Assembly (NCBI RefSeq): GCF_003387475.1
Contig: NZ_QUNO01000012.1
Location: forward strand, 347,579 to 411,578
From: Kutzneria buriramensis
GTDB taxonomy: Bacteria; Actinomycetota; Actinomycetes; Mycobacteriales; Pseudonocardiaceae
Reading direction: 5' to 3'
DNA length: 64,000 nt
The translations under genes were made by a program, and so were the position numbers. Below, in pieces: positions 36,439 through 45,102 of this stretch; position 1 is the stretch's first letter; each line of letters starts with the position of its first letter. The notes under the pieces were generated by a model that saw only the letters and a list, made by a program, of their open reading frames with translations, had not been told where the DNA came from and made no database searches.

Positions 36439-37212
36439 GTGGTAGTGGCGGGAGACGAGCTCCGGCCGCAGCGGGCGGTGATCCGGAGCAGCACGGGCAA
36501 CTGGGCATTGCAGTCGGCGCTGGACCGGCGCGGTTTAGGGCCGGTCGCGGGCGTGGACGAGGCCGGCCGCGGCGCGTGCGCCGGGCCGCTGGTGGTGGCG
36601 TCGTGCGTGCTGCGGCCGGGCGACGCCCGCCGGCTGGAAGGCCTCACCGACTCCAAGCTGCTCACGGAGCTCGCGCGGGAGCGGATGTACGACCTCGTGC
36701 TGGCCCGGGCGCTGGACTTCGCGGTGATCGTCATCCCGCCGGCCGAGGTCGACCGGATCGGTGTGCACGTGGCGAACATCGAGGGCATGCGGCGCGCGGT
36801 CGCCCAGCTGACCACCCATCCGGGTTATGTTCTGGTCGACGGTTTCAAGGTGCCGGGGCTGACCGCGCCGAGCACGGCGGTGATCAAGGGGGACCAGGTG
36901 GTCGCGTGCGTGGCCGCCGCGTCGGTGCTGGCGAAGGTGACCAGGGACCGGATCATGACGGAATTGCACGGCGAGCTGCCGCGTTACGGCTTTGACGTGC
37001 ACAAGGGCTACTGCACCGCCGAGCACACGGCGGCGCTCAACGTGCACGGGCCGACCGCGGAGCACCGCTGGTCGTACGTGAACGTGGCGGCGGCCGGGCG
37101 GCTGCACAACATGTGCCCTCCGCACGAGGTCGCCCGCCGCGTGGTTCAGAATGGAGCGTCCCCGGAAGCCGGGGTACCTGGCTCACGACGAGGAGGGACG
37201 CGGGTCCGATGA
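36439..37212 (+). CDS. rnhB: Ribonuclease HII
   Basis: Removes RNA from RNA-DNA hybrids, including single ribonucleotides. The 257 residues have [20 protein letters not shown] (Asp-Glu of the active site), [10 protein letters not shown] (third acid) and the fourth in [12 protein letters not shown]. The C-terminal extension beyond [12 protein letters not shown] is longer than the E. coli form. The exact GTG start is uncertain by two codons (36439 or 36445). The stop overlaps the DUF2469 gene by ATGA. Confidence 0.95.
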   Translation: MVVAGDELRPQRAVIRSSTGNWALQSALDRRGLGPVAGVDEAGRGACAGPLVVASCVLRPGDARRLEGLTDSKLLTELARERMYDLVLARALDFAVIVIPPAEVDRIGVHVANIEGMRRAVAQLTTHPGYVLVDGFKVPGLTAPSTAVIKGDQVVACVAAASVLAKVTRDRIMTELHGELPRYGFDVHKGYCTAEHTAALNVHGPTAEHRWSYVNVAAAGRLHNMCPPHEVARRVVQNGASPEAGVPGSRRGGTRVR

Positions 37213-37550
37213 GCGCGGAGGATCTCGAGAAGTACGAGACCGAGATGGAGCTTCAGCTCTACAAGGAGTACCGCGACATCGTCGGTCAGTTCTCGTACGT
37301 GGTGGAGACCGAGCGGCGGTTCTACCTGGCCAACGCCGTCGACGTGCAGGTGCGCAACGCCGAGGGCGAGGTGTACTTCGAGGTGCGGATGTCCGACGCC
37401 TGGGTGTGGGACATGTACCGACCGGCTCGGTTCGTGAAGAACGTGCGGGTGATCACCTTCAAGGACGTCAACGTCGAGGAGCTGGACAAGCCCGACCTCC
37501 GGCTCCCGGAGGACGGCCCCTTCGGCGCCGGCGGCCCTCCCGCCACGTAA
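37209..37550 (+). CDS. DUF2469 family protein
   Basis: A 113-residue actinobacterial conserved protein starting [20 protein letters not shown]. It is rich in acidic and aromatic residues ([20 protein letters not shown]) and has no membrane segment. It always follows rnhB in these bacteria. The function is unknown. GAGGAGGGACGCGG precedes the ATG; an in-frame upstream extension lies over rnhB and was rejected. Confidence 0.93.
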   Translation: MSAEDLEKYETEMELQLYKEYRDIVGQFSYVVETERRFYLANAVDVQVRNAEGEVYFEVRMSDAWVWDMYRPARFVKNVRVITFKDVNVEELDKPDLRLPEDGPFGAGGPPAT

Positions 37551-37609
37551 TTTGGCGCCGCCTGCGGCGTCGCGGCTCGGCCGCCCACGAGGCCGATGCC
37601 TTCCCTTGT

Positions 37610-37646
37610 CAGTTTTCGATCGATGGACAGACACGATCGAAAACTG
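37610..37646. terminator. 13-bp perfect inverted repeat after DUF2469
   Basis: CAGTTTTCGATCG pairs with CGATCGAAAACTG around an 11-base loop. It sits 60 bp after the DUF2469 stop and may end the rplS-lepB-rnhB operon, or act as a regulator site because it is AT-rich. Confidence 0.55.
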
Positions 37647-37751
37647 CCTGCGGTCCAGGCACCGGCGGCGGCCTCGCGGACTTGCCGACGTCTGAATGCC
37701 CCCGCCCAGCCAACCACATTTCCCTGACCGGAGTGCCCTGCTGGGGATGGC

Positions 37752-37779
37752 CTGTGGACAGCTCCCGAGTTGTCCACAG
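37752..37779. promoter_or_regulatory. Pair of inverted DnaA-box nonamers upstream of yraN
   Basis: CTGTGGACA at 37752-37760 and TTGTCCACAG at 37770-37779 form an inverted pair. The second is the exact actinobacterial DnaA box TTGTCCACA; the first has one mismatch on the other strand. They lie about 50 bp before the yraN start. Confidence 0.55.
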
Positions 37780-37830
37780 GCGTGGCGAACGGGCTGGCGA
37801 TCGCTGGTCCGTTCGGCGCATCGTCGACGC

Positions 37831-38202
37831 ATGACCCGCGATCGATGCAGCACCCGCGAGCTGGGGAAGCTGGGCGAGGACCTGGCCGCACTCTTCCTGG
37901 AGGGCCAGGGCCTGGTCCTGCTGTCCAGGAACTGGCGATGTCCCGAGGGGGAGCTGGACATCGTGGCCACCAATCGCCGCGGCCTGCTGGTGGTGTGCGA
38001 GGTGAAGACCCGTTCCGGCCCCGACTTCGGCAAGCCGGCCGAGGCCGTCGACTACCTGAAGGCGACCCGCATCCGGCGGCTCACGCATCGATGGCGGGCC
38101 GCGCACAAGGTGCCGTACTGCTACACCCGGTTCGACATCGTCTCGGTGATGTGGCCGGGCCACGGACCGGCACGGGTGGAGCACCTGCGGGGTGCGTTCT
38201 GA
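37831..38202 (+). CDS. YraN/UPF0102 endonuclease-fold protein
   Basis: A 123-residue protein of the UPF0102 family with a restriction-endonuclease-like core: GELDIVATNRRGLLVVCEVK carries the Asp and ExK ligands. It is genetically linked with comM and dprA in many bacteria and may process DNA in recombination or uptake. The ATG has no clear ribosome site; DnaA boxes lie upstream. The stop overlaps comM by TGATG. Confidence 0.92.
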   Translation: MTRDRCSTRELGKLGEDLAALFLEGQGLVLLSRNWRCPEGELDIVATNRRGLLVVCEVKTRSGPDFGKPAEAVDYLKATRIRRLTHRWRAAHKVPYCYTRFDIVSVMWPGHGPARVEHLRGAF

Positions 38203-39713
38203 TGCCGCTGTCCCGCACCTGGTCCGTCGCGCTGCTCGGCGTGGACGGCCAGCCCGTGGAGATCGAGGCCGAGGTCAGCCAGGGCAAGCCCAAGGTGCAG
38301 CTGCTGGGCCTGCCGGATCCGGCGCTGAACGAGTCGAAGGACCGCGTGCGGGCCGCGGTCCGCAACTCCGGCCTGGAGTGGCCGGACCAGGTGACGCTGG
38401 CGTTGTCGCCGGCCGACCTGCCCAAGGGTGGCTCCGGTTACGACCTGGGCCTGGCGTGCGCCGTGCTGGCCGGCGCCGGCAGCGTGCCGCAGACCAAACT
38501 CGGCGGCACCGTGCTCATCGGTGAGCTGGCGCTGGACGGTCGGATCCGTCCCGTGCGCGGCGTGCTGCCCCGGCTGCTCGCCGCCAAGCGGGCCGGGTTG
38601 ACGCACGCCATCGTGCCCGTGGAGACGCTCGCCGAGGCCGCGCTCGTCGGCGGCGTGCACACGCGTGGCGCCGCTCGGCTCGCGGACGTGTTGGCCTGGC
38701 TCAAGGACGAGGATTCGGCGCTTGTCGAGGCCGAACCACCCGCTCCCGTCGCCCGGACCGACGCCCTCGATCTGGCCGACGTCCTCGGCCAGCCCGAGGC
38801 GCGGTGGGCATTGGAGGTCGCAGCCGCCGGCGCACACAACCTCTTGCTCGTCGGTCCGCCAGGCACGGGCAAGACCATGCTGGCCGAGCGGATCATCGGG
38901 TTGCTGCCGGAGCTCACCTCGGAGCAGGCGCTGGAGGTGACCGCCATCCACTCCATCACCGGCTCCTTGTCCGCCGACGTGCCGCTGGTGACGTTGCCGC
39001 CGTTCATCGCCCCGCACCACTCGGCATCCATTGCCGCACTCGTCGGCGGTGGCGTCGGCACGGCTCGTCCCGGCGCGATCAGCAAAGCCCACCGGGGCGT
39101 GCTCTTCCTCGACGAAGCCTGCGAATACGCGCCGGGTCATCTGGAGGCGTTGCGGACCGCCGTCGAGGAGGGCGAGATCCGGCTGGCCCGCCGGGACGGC
39201 GTCGTCCGCTATCCGGCCCGGTTCCAGCTGGTGTTGGCGACGAATCCCTGTCCGTGTGCGCCGCCGCGGGACGTCGACTGCACGTGTTCCCCGGTCGAGC
39301 GACGGCGCTACTTCGCCCGGCTGTCCGGGCCGCTGCTCGACCGCATCGACATCCGCACCCGGATGCGGCCGATCCACGCCATGGACAACAGCGACCTCGG
39401 TCCGCCGGAGAGTTCCGTGACCGTGCGGGAACGGGTGGCCAAGGCCCGCGCGCGAGCCGCCGAGCGGTGGGCCGAACACGGCTGGCAGACGAACGGCGAG
39501 GTCCCGGGACCGGCGCTGCGACGCCATTCCCGCCTGCCGGCCAAGGCGACGCGCCTGCTCGACCGCGGCCTCGCCGCCGGCTTCGTCAGCGCCCGAGGTG
39601 CCGACCGGTGCATCAGGATCGCGTGGACGCTGGCAGATCTCGCGGAAAAGGACCGTCCCGATGGGGAGGACGTCGCGGCCGCACTGGAGTTCCGGGACCG
39701 GCGAGCGGCATGA
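38202..39713 (+). CDS. comM: ComM/YifB-type AAA+ Mg-chelatase-like helicase
   Basis: A branch-migration helicase that helps incorporate transforming DNA. The 503 residues have an N-terminal Lon/S5-like domain (EAEVSQGKPKVQLLGLPDPA), a AAA+ domain with Walker A VGPPGTGKTMLAE (about residue 225) and Walker B GVLFLDEACE. The sensor region holds a cysteine-rich NPCPCAPPRDVDCTC. The C-terminal helical lid includes SARGADRCIRIAWTLADL. It lies between yraN and dprA with stop-start overlaps on both sides. Confidence 0.95.
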   Translation: MPLSRTWSVALLGVDGQPVEIEAEVSQGKPKVQLLGLPDPALNESKDRVRAAVRNSGLEWPDQVTLALSPADLPKGGSGYDLGLACAVLAGAGSVPQTKLGGTVLIGELALDGRIRPVRGVLPRLLAAKRAGLTHAIVPVETLAEAALVGGVHTRGAARLADVLAWLKDEDSALVEAEPPAPVARTDALDLADVLGQPEARWALEVAAAGAHNLLLVGPPGTGKTMLAERIIGLLPELTSEQALEVTAIHSITGSLSADVPLVTLPPFIAPHHSASIAALVGGGVGTARPGAISKAHRGVLFLDEACEYAPGHLEALRTAVEEGEIRLARRDGVVRYPARFQLVLATNPCPCAPPRDVDCTCSPVERRRYFARLSGPLLDRIDIRTRMRPIHAMDNSDLGPPESSVTVRERVAKARARAAERWAEHGWQTNGEVPGPALRRHSRLPAKATRLLDRGLAAGFVSARGADRCIRIAWTLADLAEKDRPDGEDVAAALEFRDRRAA

Positions 39714-40834
39714 CCGTCGACGAGATCCGCTTGGCCAGGGCGTATCTGCTCCGGGTCGCGGAGCCGCCGGCTCCCGAGGTGGTGTCGCTGGTGAAGGACC
39801 TGGGGGCGGTGCGGGCCGCGCAACTGGTGCGAGCCGGCAAGGCCGCCGACGACGAGACGGCGGCGCGGCGGCACCTTGACGTTGCGGCGATGGACATCGA
39901 GGCGGCGCGGGCCAAGCAAGCCCGCCTCGTGATTCCGGAGGACGAGGAGTGGCCGGCCTGGCAGCTGTTGGCCCTGGCCAATGCCGCCGCCCGGGGCGTG
40001 CCGGGCATGACAGAACCGTTGGGGCTGTGGGTGCGGGGCCGCGCACGCCTCGACGCTCTCGTGCAGGAGGCGGTCGCGGTGATTGGCGCACGCGCGGCGA
40101 CCGGCTACGGCGAGCACGTGGCGAGCGAGATCGCCTTCGGCCTGGCCGAGCGGTCGGTGACCGTCGTTTCCGGGGCTGCGTACGGGATCGACGGCTGCGC
40201 CCATCGCGGAGCACTGGGGGCCAACGGCCCCACGATCGCCGTGTTGGCCTGTGGGGTCGACGTCGCCTACCCGGTCGGCCACACCGCGCTGCTGGCGAAG
40301 ATCGCGGACACCGGGGCCGTGGTCAGCGAGTACCCGCCGAGCACCCGTCCGGCCAGACATCGTTTCCTGGTGCGGAATCGGCTGATCGCCGCGCTGGCGG
40401 CCGGCACGGTCGTGGTGGAGGCGGGCCGTCGAAGCGGTTCGAGAAACACCGCCGCGACGACAAGTGCGTTGGGACGGCCGCTGATGGCCGTGCCCGGCCC
40501 GGTGACATCGGCGATGTCGGTGGGCTGTCACGACCTGCTGCGGTCGGCGGGCGCGACGGCGGTGTGCTCGGTCGAGGACGTGATGGCTGACGCCGGACGG
40601 ATCGGTGTCGACGCAAGTACTCGATCGGATGAACCCCTGCGGTCAACGGATGGACTCGATCGGGTGATGCTGCGCGTGCACGAGGAGTTGCCATCCCGGG
40701 GTGGTCTGAGCGCCGAGCGCATCGCCGTCGGTTCCGGCGTCCCGTTGTCGCGGGTCAGAGCCTTGCTGCCGGAACTGGAACTGTTGGGGCTAGTCCAAAA
40801 GTGTGAAGCGGGGTGGTGTCGCGGAACAGGATGA
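39710..40834 (+). CDS. dprA: DNA-processing protein DprA
   Basis: Loads RecA onto incoming single-stranded DNA. The 374-residue protein starts with ATGA on the comM stop. The helical N-terminal domain is followed by the Rossmann core: VAVIGARAATGYGEHVASEI, VVSGAAYGIDGCAHRGALGA, and RHRFLVRNRLIAALA. A C-terminal winged helix (GLSAERIAVGSGVPLSRVRA) closes the protein. An unusual TCVTV-like segment is absent. The 184 bp after it, up to xerC, shows no gene. Confidence 0.95.
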   Translation: MTVDEIRLARAYLLRVAEPPAPEVVSLVKDLGAVRAAQLVRAGKAADDETAARRHLDVAAMDIEAARAKQARLVIPEDEEWPAWQLLALANAAARGVPGMTEPLGLWVRGRARLDALVQEAVAVIGARAATGYGEHVASEIAFGLAERSVTVVSGAAYGIDGCAHRGALGANGPTIAVLACGVDVAYPVGHTALLAKIADTGAVVSEYPPSTRPARHRFLVRNRLIAALAAGTVVVEAGRRSGSRNTAATTSALGRPLMAVPGPVTSAMSVGCHDLLRSAGATAVCSVEDVMADAGRIGVDASTRSDEPLRSTDGLDRVMLRVHEELPSRGGLSAERIAVGSGVPLSRVRALLPELELLGLVQKCEAGWCRGTG

Positions 40835-41018
40835 ACGGGCAGAGGCCACTCCAACGGGTGTGGCGATGCTTGACCACGAACGGGTTGCGGCGCACCGTGT
40901 TGGGCTATGTGCCGTCACACGAGGGTCATTCGCGCGGGTGGACATCACGGGAGCGGGCGCCCAGCCCCGCTGAGGCCTGAGGCCACCTCGCCGCTCGCGG
41001 GGATGTGACGCGCGTTCG

Positions 41019-42149
41019 ATGTCCTCTTCCCGACGGCCGGCTGCGCGGGAGCTGATCCGGCTCCGCGAGCGGCTGCCCGCTGACGTCGAGGCGGTGCTCG
41101 CGGACTACGAGCGCCACCTCCGGCTGGAGCGCAACCTCTCCGAGCACACCGTGCGCGCCTACCTTGGCGACGTGGTCTCGCTGCTGGGCCACCTGGCCCC
41201 GCCGCCCAATGACGCCGGTACCGCCCGCACCACAACCTCCCGCGACATGGTCGACAGCCACAACGCCGTCCGCGACGCCGCCGACGATGTCGGCGGCGGC
41301 AGCACGAGAGGTGCCAGCGCGGATCGCGGTGAGGCCGACCACGACGCTGGAGACGCAGACGAAGCACCGCTGGCGGTGGCGATCGCCGACATCGACCTGG
41401 CCGGGCTGCGGGCGTGGCTGGGTGCGCTGCGGTCCGCCGGCGCGAGCCGGTCGACGCTGGCACGGCGGTCGGCGGCGGCGCGGACGTTCACCGCGTGGGC
41501 GCGCCGCCGGGGGCATCTGGCGACCGATCCGGGGCAGCTGCTGATGGCGCCGCGGCCGCACCGGACACTGCCCGGGGTGTTGCGCAAGGACCAGGCGGCC
41601 GCGATGCTGGCCGCCGCGCAGAGCGGGGCCGCGGAGGGCGCGGCGGTTGCTCTGCGTGACCAAGCGCTGTTGGAGCTGCTCTACGCAACCGGGGTCCGGG
41701 TGTCCGAACTGTGTGGCCTGGACCTGGCCGACGTGGACTACTCCAGCCGAGTGATTCGCGTGCTCGGCAAGGGCGGTCGCGAACGGGTGGTGCCCTTCGG
41801 CGTGCCGGCCGAGCAAGCGCTTCGCCGATGGCTCGGAGAGGGGCGATCCGCCCTGGTCAAGGCCGGTTCGCCGACCGCGCTGCTGCTCGGAGCGCGGGGT
41901 GGCCGGCTGGATCAGCGGACCGCCCGCAAGATCGTGCACGACGCCGTCGGTGCGGTACCCGGAGCAGTCGACACGGGGCCGCACGGGCTAAGGCACTCGG
42001 CCGCGACGCACCTGCTGGAAGGGGGAGCGGACCTGCGGACCGTCCAAGAGCTGCTCGGTCACGCTACGCTAGCCACCACGCAGCTTTACACCCACGTCAC
42101 CGTCGAACGGCTTAAGGCGATCCATGAGCGAACCCACCCCCGTTCCTGA
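41019..42149 (+). CDS. xerC: Tyrosine recombinase XerC with an inserted linker
   Basis: Resolves chromosome dimers at dif with XerD. Catalytic residues are all present: Arg in [10 protein letters not shown], Lys in [29 protein letters not shown] and Tyr in LYTHVT. The length of 376 is about 70 more than usual. An acidic, low-complexity insertion (residues ~62-118, containing [15 protein letters not shown] and [16 protein letters not shown]) lies between the first helices of the SAM-like core-binding domain. The ATG has a weak ribosome site. The 3' end overlaps whiG by 26 bp. Confidence 0.93.
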   Translation: MSSSRRPAARELIRLRERLPADVEAVLADYERHLRLERNLSEHTVRAYLGDVVSLLGHLAPPPNDAGTARTTTSRDMVDSHNAVRDAADDVGGGSTRGASADRGEADHDAGDADEAPLAVAIADIDLAGLRAWLGALRSAGASRSTLARRSAAARTFTAWARRRGHLATDPGQLLMAPRPHRTLPGVLRKDQAAAMLAAAQSGAAEGAAVALRDQALLELLYATGVRVSELCGLDLADVDYSSRVIRVLGKGGRERVVPFGVPAEQALRRWLGEGRSALVKAGSPTALLLGARGGRLDQRTARKIVHDAVGAVPGAVDTGPHGLRHSAATHLLEGGADLRTVQELLGHATLATTQLYTHVTVERLKAIHERTHPRS

Positions 42150-43083
42150 GGACGCCGGGGGAGGTTCCCGCACGGCAACCGTGCCCTCCCTGGAGACACG
42201 CGCCCCGGAGACGACAGCGATGCGCAACGGCAGCCACGGCCCGGCCGCCGGTGGCTCGCGGGGCTCGTACGGTGGGGGCCAGCCCGACGGGGTCCTTCCC
42301 GGCGACCAGCGCACGGCCGACGACGTCGAGGCGGGCATCGTCGCGCTGTGGCGCAGCTACGGCGGGAGCCGGGCGCAGGAGCTGCGGGACCGCCTGGTGC
42401 TGCACTACGCGCCGCTGGTCAAGTACGTCGCCGGCCGTGTCGGCACCGGCCTGCCCGCGCACGTCGACGTGGGCGACCTGATTCAGTCCGGCATCTTCGG
42501 CCTGGTCGACGCCATCGAGAAGTTCGAGCCCGAGCGTGGGCTGAAGTTCGAGACCTACGCCATGCAGCGCATCCGCGGAGCGATCCTCGACGACCTGCGC
42601 TCCCAGGACTGGGTGCCGCGCTCCGTCCGCAGCCGCGCCCGCGACGTCGAACGCGCCCTCGAGCGCCTCGGCGGCCGGTTGCAGCGCACCCCCACCGACT
42701 CCGAGCTGGCCAACGAGCTGTCGATCACCATCAGTGAGCTGCGTGAGCTCTACGCCCAGCTCCAACTGACCAGCGTGGTCGCCCTCGACGAGCTCATCGC
42801 CGCCGGCCGCGGCACCGCGTCGTTGGCCGAGACCCTGCCCGACGACTACGCCGAGGACCCCGTCGCCAGCCTCGTCGACCAGGACAGCCGACGCCAGCTC
42901 GCCGACGCCATCGCCCAGCTCGCCGAGCGGGACCGCATCGTCGTGACCCTGTACTACTTCGAGAACCTGACCCTCGCCGAGATCGGCCGGGTCCTCGGCG
43001 TCACCGAGTCCCGCGTCTGCCAGCTGCACACCCGCGCCGTGCTGCGCCTGCGCACCAAGTTGAACGAGCAGTCGGAGACCTGA
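42124..43083 (+). CDS. whiG: WhiG/FliA-type sigma factor
   Basis: A sigma-28-family factor which in Streptomyces starts aerial hyphae sporulation. The 319-residue protein has an extra ~70-residue Gly/Pro-rich N-terminus, then region 2 ([40 protein letters not shown]), region 3 and region 4 ([20 protein letters not shown]). It starts within xerC (26-bp overlap), so coupling is possible. The ATG is the first in this frame; an internal start after the Gly-rich part is possible. Confidence 0.95.
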   Translation: MSEPTPVPEDAGGGSRTATVPSLETRAPETTAMRNGSHGPAAGGSRGSYGGGQPDGVLPGDQRTADDVEAGIVALWRSYGGSRAQELRDRLVLHYAPLVKYVAGRVGTGLPAHVDVGDLIQSGIFGLVDAIEKFEPERGLKFETYAMQRIRGAILDDLRSQDWVPRSVRSRARDVERALERLGGRLQRTPTDSELANELSITISELRELYAQLQLTSVVALDELIAAGRGTASLAETLPDDYAEDPVASLVDQDSRRQLADAIAQLAERDRIVVTLYYFENLTLAEIGRVLGVTESRVCQLHTRAVLRLRTKLNEQSET

Positions 43084-43105
43084 ACCGTTCCCGTCGCGAA
43101 CTGGA

Positions 43106-43148
43106 CAGCTGGGATGGATGCGCCCACCACACGTATGTGTCCCAGCTG
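43106..43148. repeat. Weak inverted repeat after whiG
   Basis: CAGCTGGGA and TCCCAGCTG (9 bp) are separated by 25 bases in the convergent gap between whiG and the phosphatase gene. It may be a loose terminator. Nothing else is seen in the 149-bp gap. Confidence 0.35.
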
Positions 43149-43232
43149 CCCGGCAAGTCAGCCACACGCGGCGCGGGCTTCGACCAGCTCGAGCCAGCGC
43201 GGCCGAGCCCAGCAGCCGGTGTCGGCACCTGT

Positions 43233-43829
43233 TCAGTTCATCGTGATCGAGGTGACTGAGGCGTTGTCGACGCCGACGCGGGGTACTGCCACGCCGGGAG
43301 TTGGGGCCTGCGGTGCGGAGGCCATGCGCACCGGACCGCCGTGGGTGACCAGGACTACCTCGGCGCCGGGGCGGGACTCGGCGTGGCGGCGGAGGGCTCG
43401 GTGAATCCGGTCGTACATGTCGGCGATGCTCTCGCCGCCGTCGGGACGGCGGAACGGCTCGCGCCACAGGCGGTCGACGGCGTGCTGGGCGGTGGGGTCG
43501 TCGGCGAAGGGCGCGTCGAGGCGGTGGCCTTCCAGGACTCCCAACTGCTGCTCGCGGAGTTCGGGGTCGAACTCCAGCGGCATGTCCAGCACCGAGGCGA
43601 TGATCTCGGCCGTCTCCCGTGCCCGGATCAGGTCGCTGGCGACGATGGCAGCGGGCCGGGCGGGGCGTTCGGCTAACAGGTCCGCGGTGAGCCGGGCCTG
43701 GGCTCGGCCGGCGGCGGTGAGGCCGCCGGCCTCGGGCGACTGGCCCTGGATGCGGCCGGCGAGGTTCCAGGTGCTCTCGCCGTGGCGGACCAGGTGCAGC
43801 ACGGCAGGTGTGATGGTCACGTCCGTCAT
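43233..43829 (-). CDS. Histidine-phosphatase superfamily protein (phosphoglycerate mutase-like)
   Basis: A 198-residue phosphatase with the nucleophile motif LHLVRHGESTWNLAGR, a second arginine in SDLIRARETAEI, the acid in LREQQLGVLEG and the second histidine in VVLVTHGGPVR. It is the last gene of a four-gene operon after the AMP-ligase, ComA-like and VOC genes; its ATG overlaps the VOC stop (TGATG). It may dephosphorylate the ComA-type product, taking the role of ComB (inference). Confidence 0.9.
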   Translation of the reverse strand: MTDVTITPAVLHLVRHGESTWNLAGRIQGQSPEAGGLTAAGRAQARLTADLLAERPARPAAIVASDLIRARETAEIIASVLDMPLEFDPELREQQLGVLEGHRLDAPFADDPTAQHAVDRLWREPFRRPDGGESIADMYDRIHRALRRHAESRPGAEVVLVTHGGPVRMASAPQAPTPGVAVPRVGVDNASVTSITMN

Positions 43830-44227
43830 CAGTACTGCATGCGGGGGTCGTCGTAGTTCTTGAACTCGATCACATTGTTCGACGGATCGGCCAGGAACAG
43901 CGTGCGGTGCTGCTCGGCGGTGCCCTCGAAGCGGATCGCCGGCCCGGACAGCACCCGCAGCTTGCGGTGCTCCACGAGCCGCACCAGCCGGTCGAAGTCC
44001 TCGGCCTGGGCGAAGCTCACGCCGAAGTGCCGCGGGTAGGCGATCGCCTCGTCCGGCACGTCCTCGCACAGGTGACAGACCAGCTGGTCGCCGAAGAAGT
44101 CCAGGGTGATCCGGTCGTCGTAGCGCCGGGCCAGTTTCGCGCCCAGGCCGAAGACGTAGAACTCCATGGCCTCGTCCAGATCCCGCGCCGGGACGGCGAT
44201 GTGGCAGGCGTCGTACGGGTTGCGCAT
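43829..44227 (-). CDS. VOC-superfamily (glyoxalase-like) protein
   Basis: A 132-residue single-module VOC protein. Beta-alpha-beta-beta-beta units are seen in DACHIAVPARDLDEAMEFYV and HFGVSFAQAEDFDRLVRLVE. Candidate metal ligands are His in DACHIAV, His in RHFGVSF and Glu in NNVIEFKNYDDP. The ATG follows AAAGGA. It is in the ComA-like operon and could be an isomerase, epimerase or dioxygenase on that pathway; which one is unknown. Confidence 0.88.
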   Translation of the reverse strand: MRNPYDACHIAVPARDLDEAMEFYVFGLGAKLARRYDDRITLDFFGDQLVCHLCEDVPDEAIAYPRHFGVSFAQAEDFDRLVRLVEHRKLRVLSGPAIRFEGTAEQHRTLFLADPSNNVIEFKNYDDPRMQY

Positions 44228-44255
44228 CCTCGTTTTCCTTTGTGGGGGCGGCTTT

Positions 44256-44311
44256 TCAGGTGGAGTGGGGGGCGATCGCGTGGTGCTCAGGTGGAGTGGG
44301 TGAGCGACCGC
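44256..44311. repeat. Short direct duplication at the 3' end of the ComA-like gene
   Basis: TCAGGTGGAGTGGG followed by a GCGA(T/C)CGCG core occurs at 44256-44280 and again at 44287-44311. The second copy is the end of the ComA-like gene including its stop codon. The 31-bp period suggests a recent local duplication. Confidence 0.6.
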
Positions 44312-45102
44312 GCATTGGCCATGCCGGTGGTGAGGCTGAGCAGCGTGTCGCCGCGCAGGCCCCGGCGCAGGGTCTCCACGCCGACCACGTCGTGGGTGGC
44401 GATGTTGCCGAGGTTCACCTGCGGACCGACGGTGCGGATCAGCTCGACCTGGAGGTCCTTGGTCGGGGCTTCGAACATCACGGTGGCCGGGTCGAGGGCG
44501 TCCAGCACGGCGCCGAGCACGTCCTCGCGCATGTGGCCGTCGGCCTTGGCGATGCCGCTGCGGCCGCTCTCCCGTGCCTCGGTGATCACCATGACGGCGC
44601 CGGCGTCGAGGTCCTCGCGCAGGGCCTCGACCCAGTCGGCCGGGGTGAGCAGCGCGGACCGGTCGGCGTCCTTGTACCCGACCTCGGACAGCACGGGCCG
44701 GTGTGCGGACATCCGCCGCACGTAGTCGGCCTTGCTGCGCTGGTCCAGCGGGATGGTGCCGTTGGAGACCTCGATGTGCGTCGCCCCGGTGCGCTCGACC
44801 AGCGACAGGTAGTCGGGCAGCCGGTCGGTCCACACCGAGTGTTCGAACAGGGTGCCGCCGAAGTAGAAGTCCACGCCGGCCTCGCGCAGCACGGCCGCCT
44901 TGCGGTCGATGTCCTTGGTCACCAGCGCGGTGCCCCAGCCGAACTTGACCAGGTCGATCAGCTGCCCGTGGCTCTGGATGACGTCGGTGAAGGCGCCGGT
45001 CGGCAGGCCGGGGTCGATCATCATGGTGGTTCCGGGCATGCCCCTGCTCATGCGGTGCCTCCCTGACTCGGAATCGTGGTTCGGCGACGGAGCGGGCGTC
45101 AT
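44287..45102 (-). CDS. Phosphosulfolactate synthase-like (ComA family) enzyme
   Basis: ComA adds sulfite to phosphoenolpyruvate to make phosphosulfolactate, the first step of coenzyme M synthesis. The 271-residue protein has the barrel features MMIDPGLPTGAF, IDLVKFGWGTALV, DFYFGGTLFEHSV, THIEVSNGTIPL, VLSEVGYKD and MVITEARESG. I chose the ATG at 45102, which overlaps the ligase stop (ATGA) and has GGAGG six bases before; an internal ATG at 45051 with GGGAGG is nearly as good. No other coenzyme M genes are here, so a different acceptor or product is likely. It is placed between the AMP-ligase and VOC genes. Confidence 0.85.
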   Translation of the reverse strand: MTPAPSPNHDSESGRHRMSRGMPGTTMMIDPGLPTGAFTDVIQSHGQLIDLVKFGWGTALVTKDIDRKAAVLREAGVDFYFGGTLFEHSVWTDRLPDYLSLVERTGATHIEVSNGTIPLDQRSKADYVRRMSAHRPVLSEVGYKDADRSALLTPADWVEALREDLDAGAVMVITEARESGRSGIAKADGHMREDVLGAVLDALDPATVMFEAPTKDLQVELIRTVGPQVNLGNIATHDVVGVETLRRGLRGDTLLSLTTGMANARSLTHST

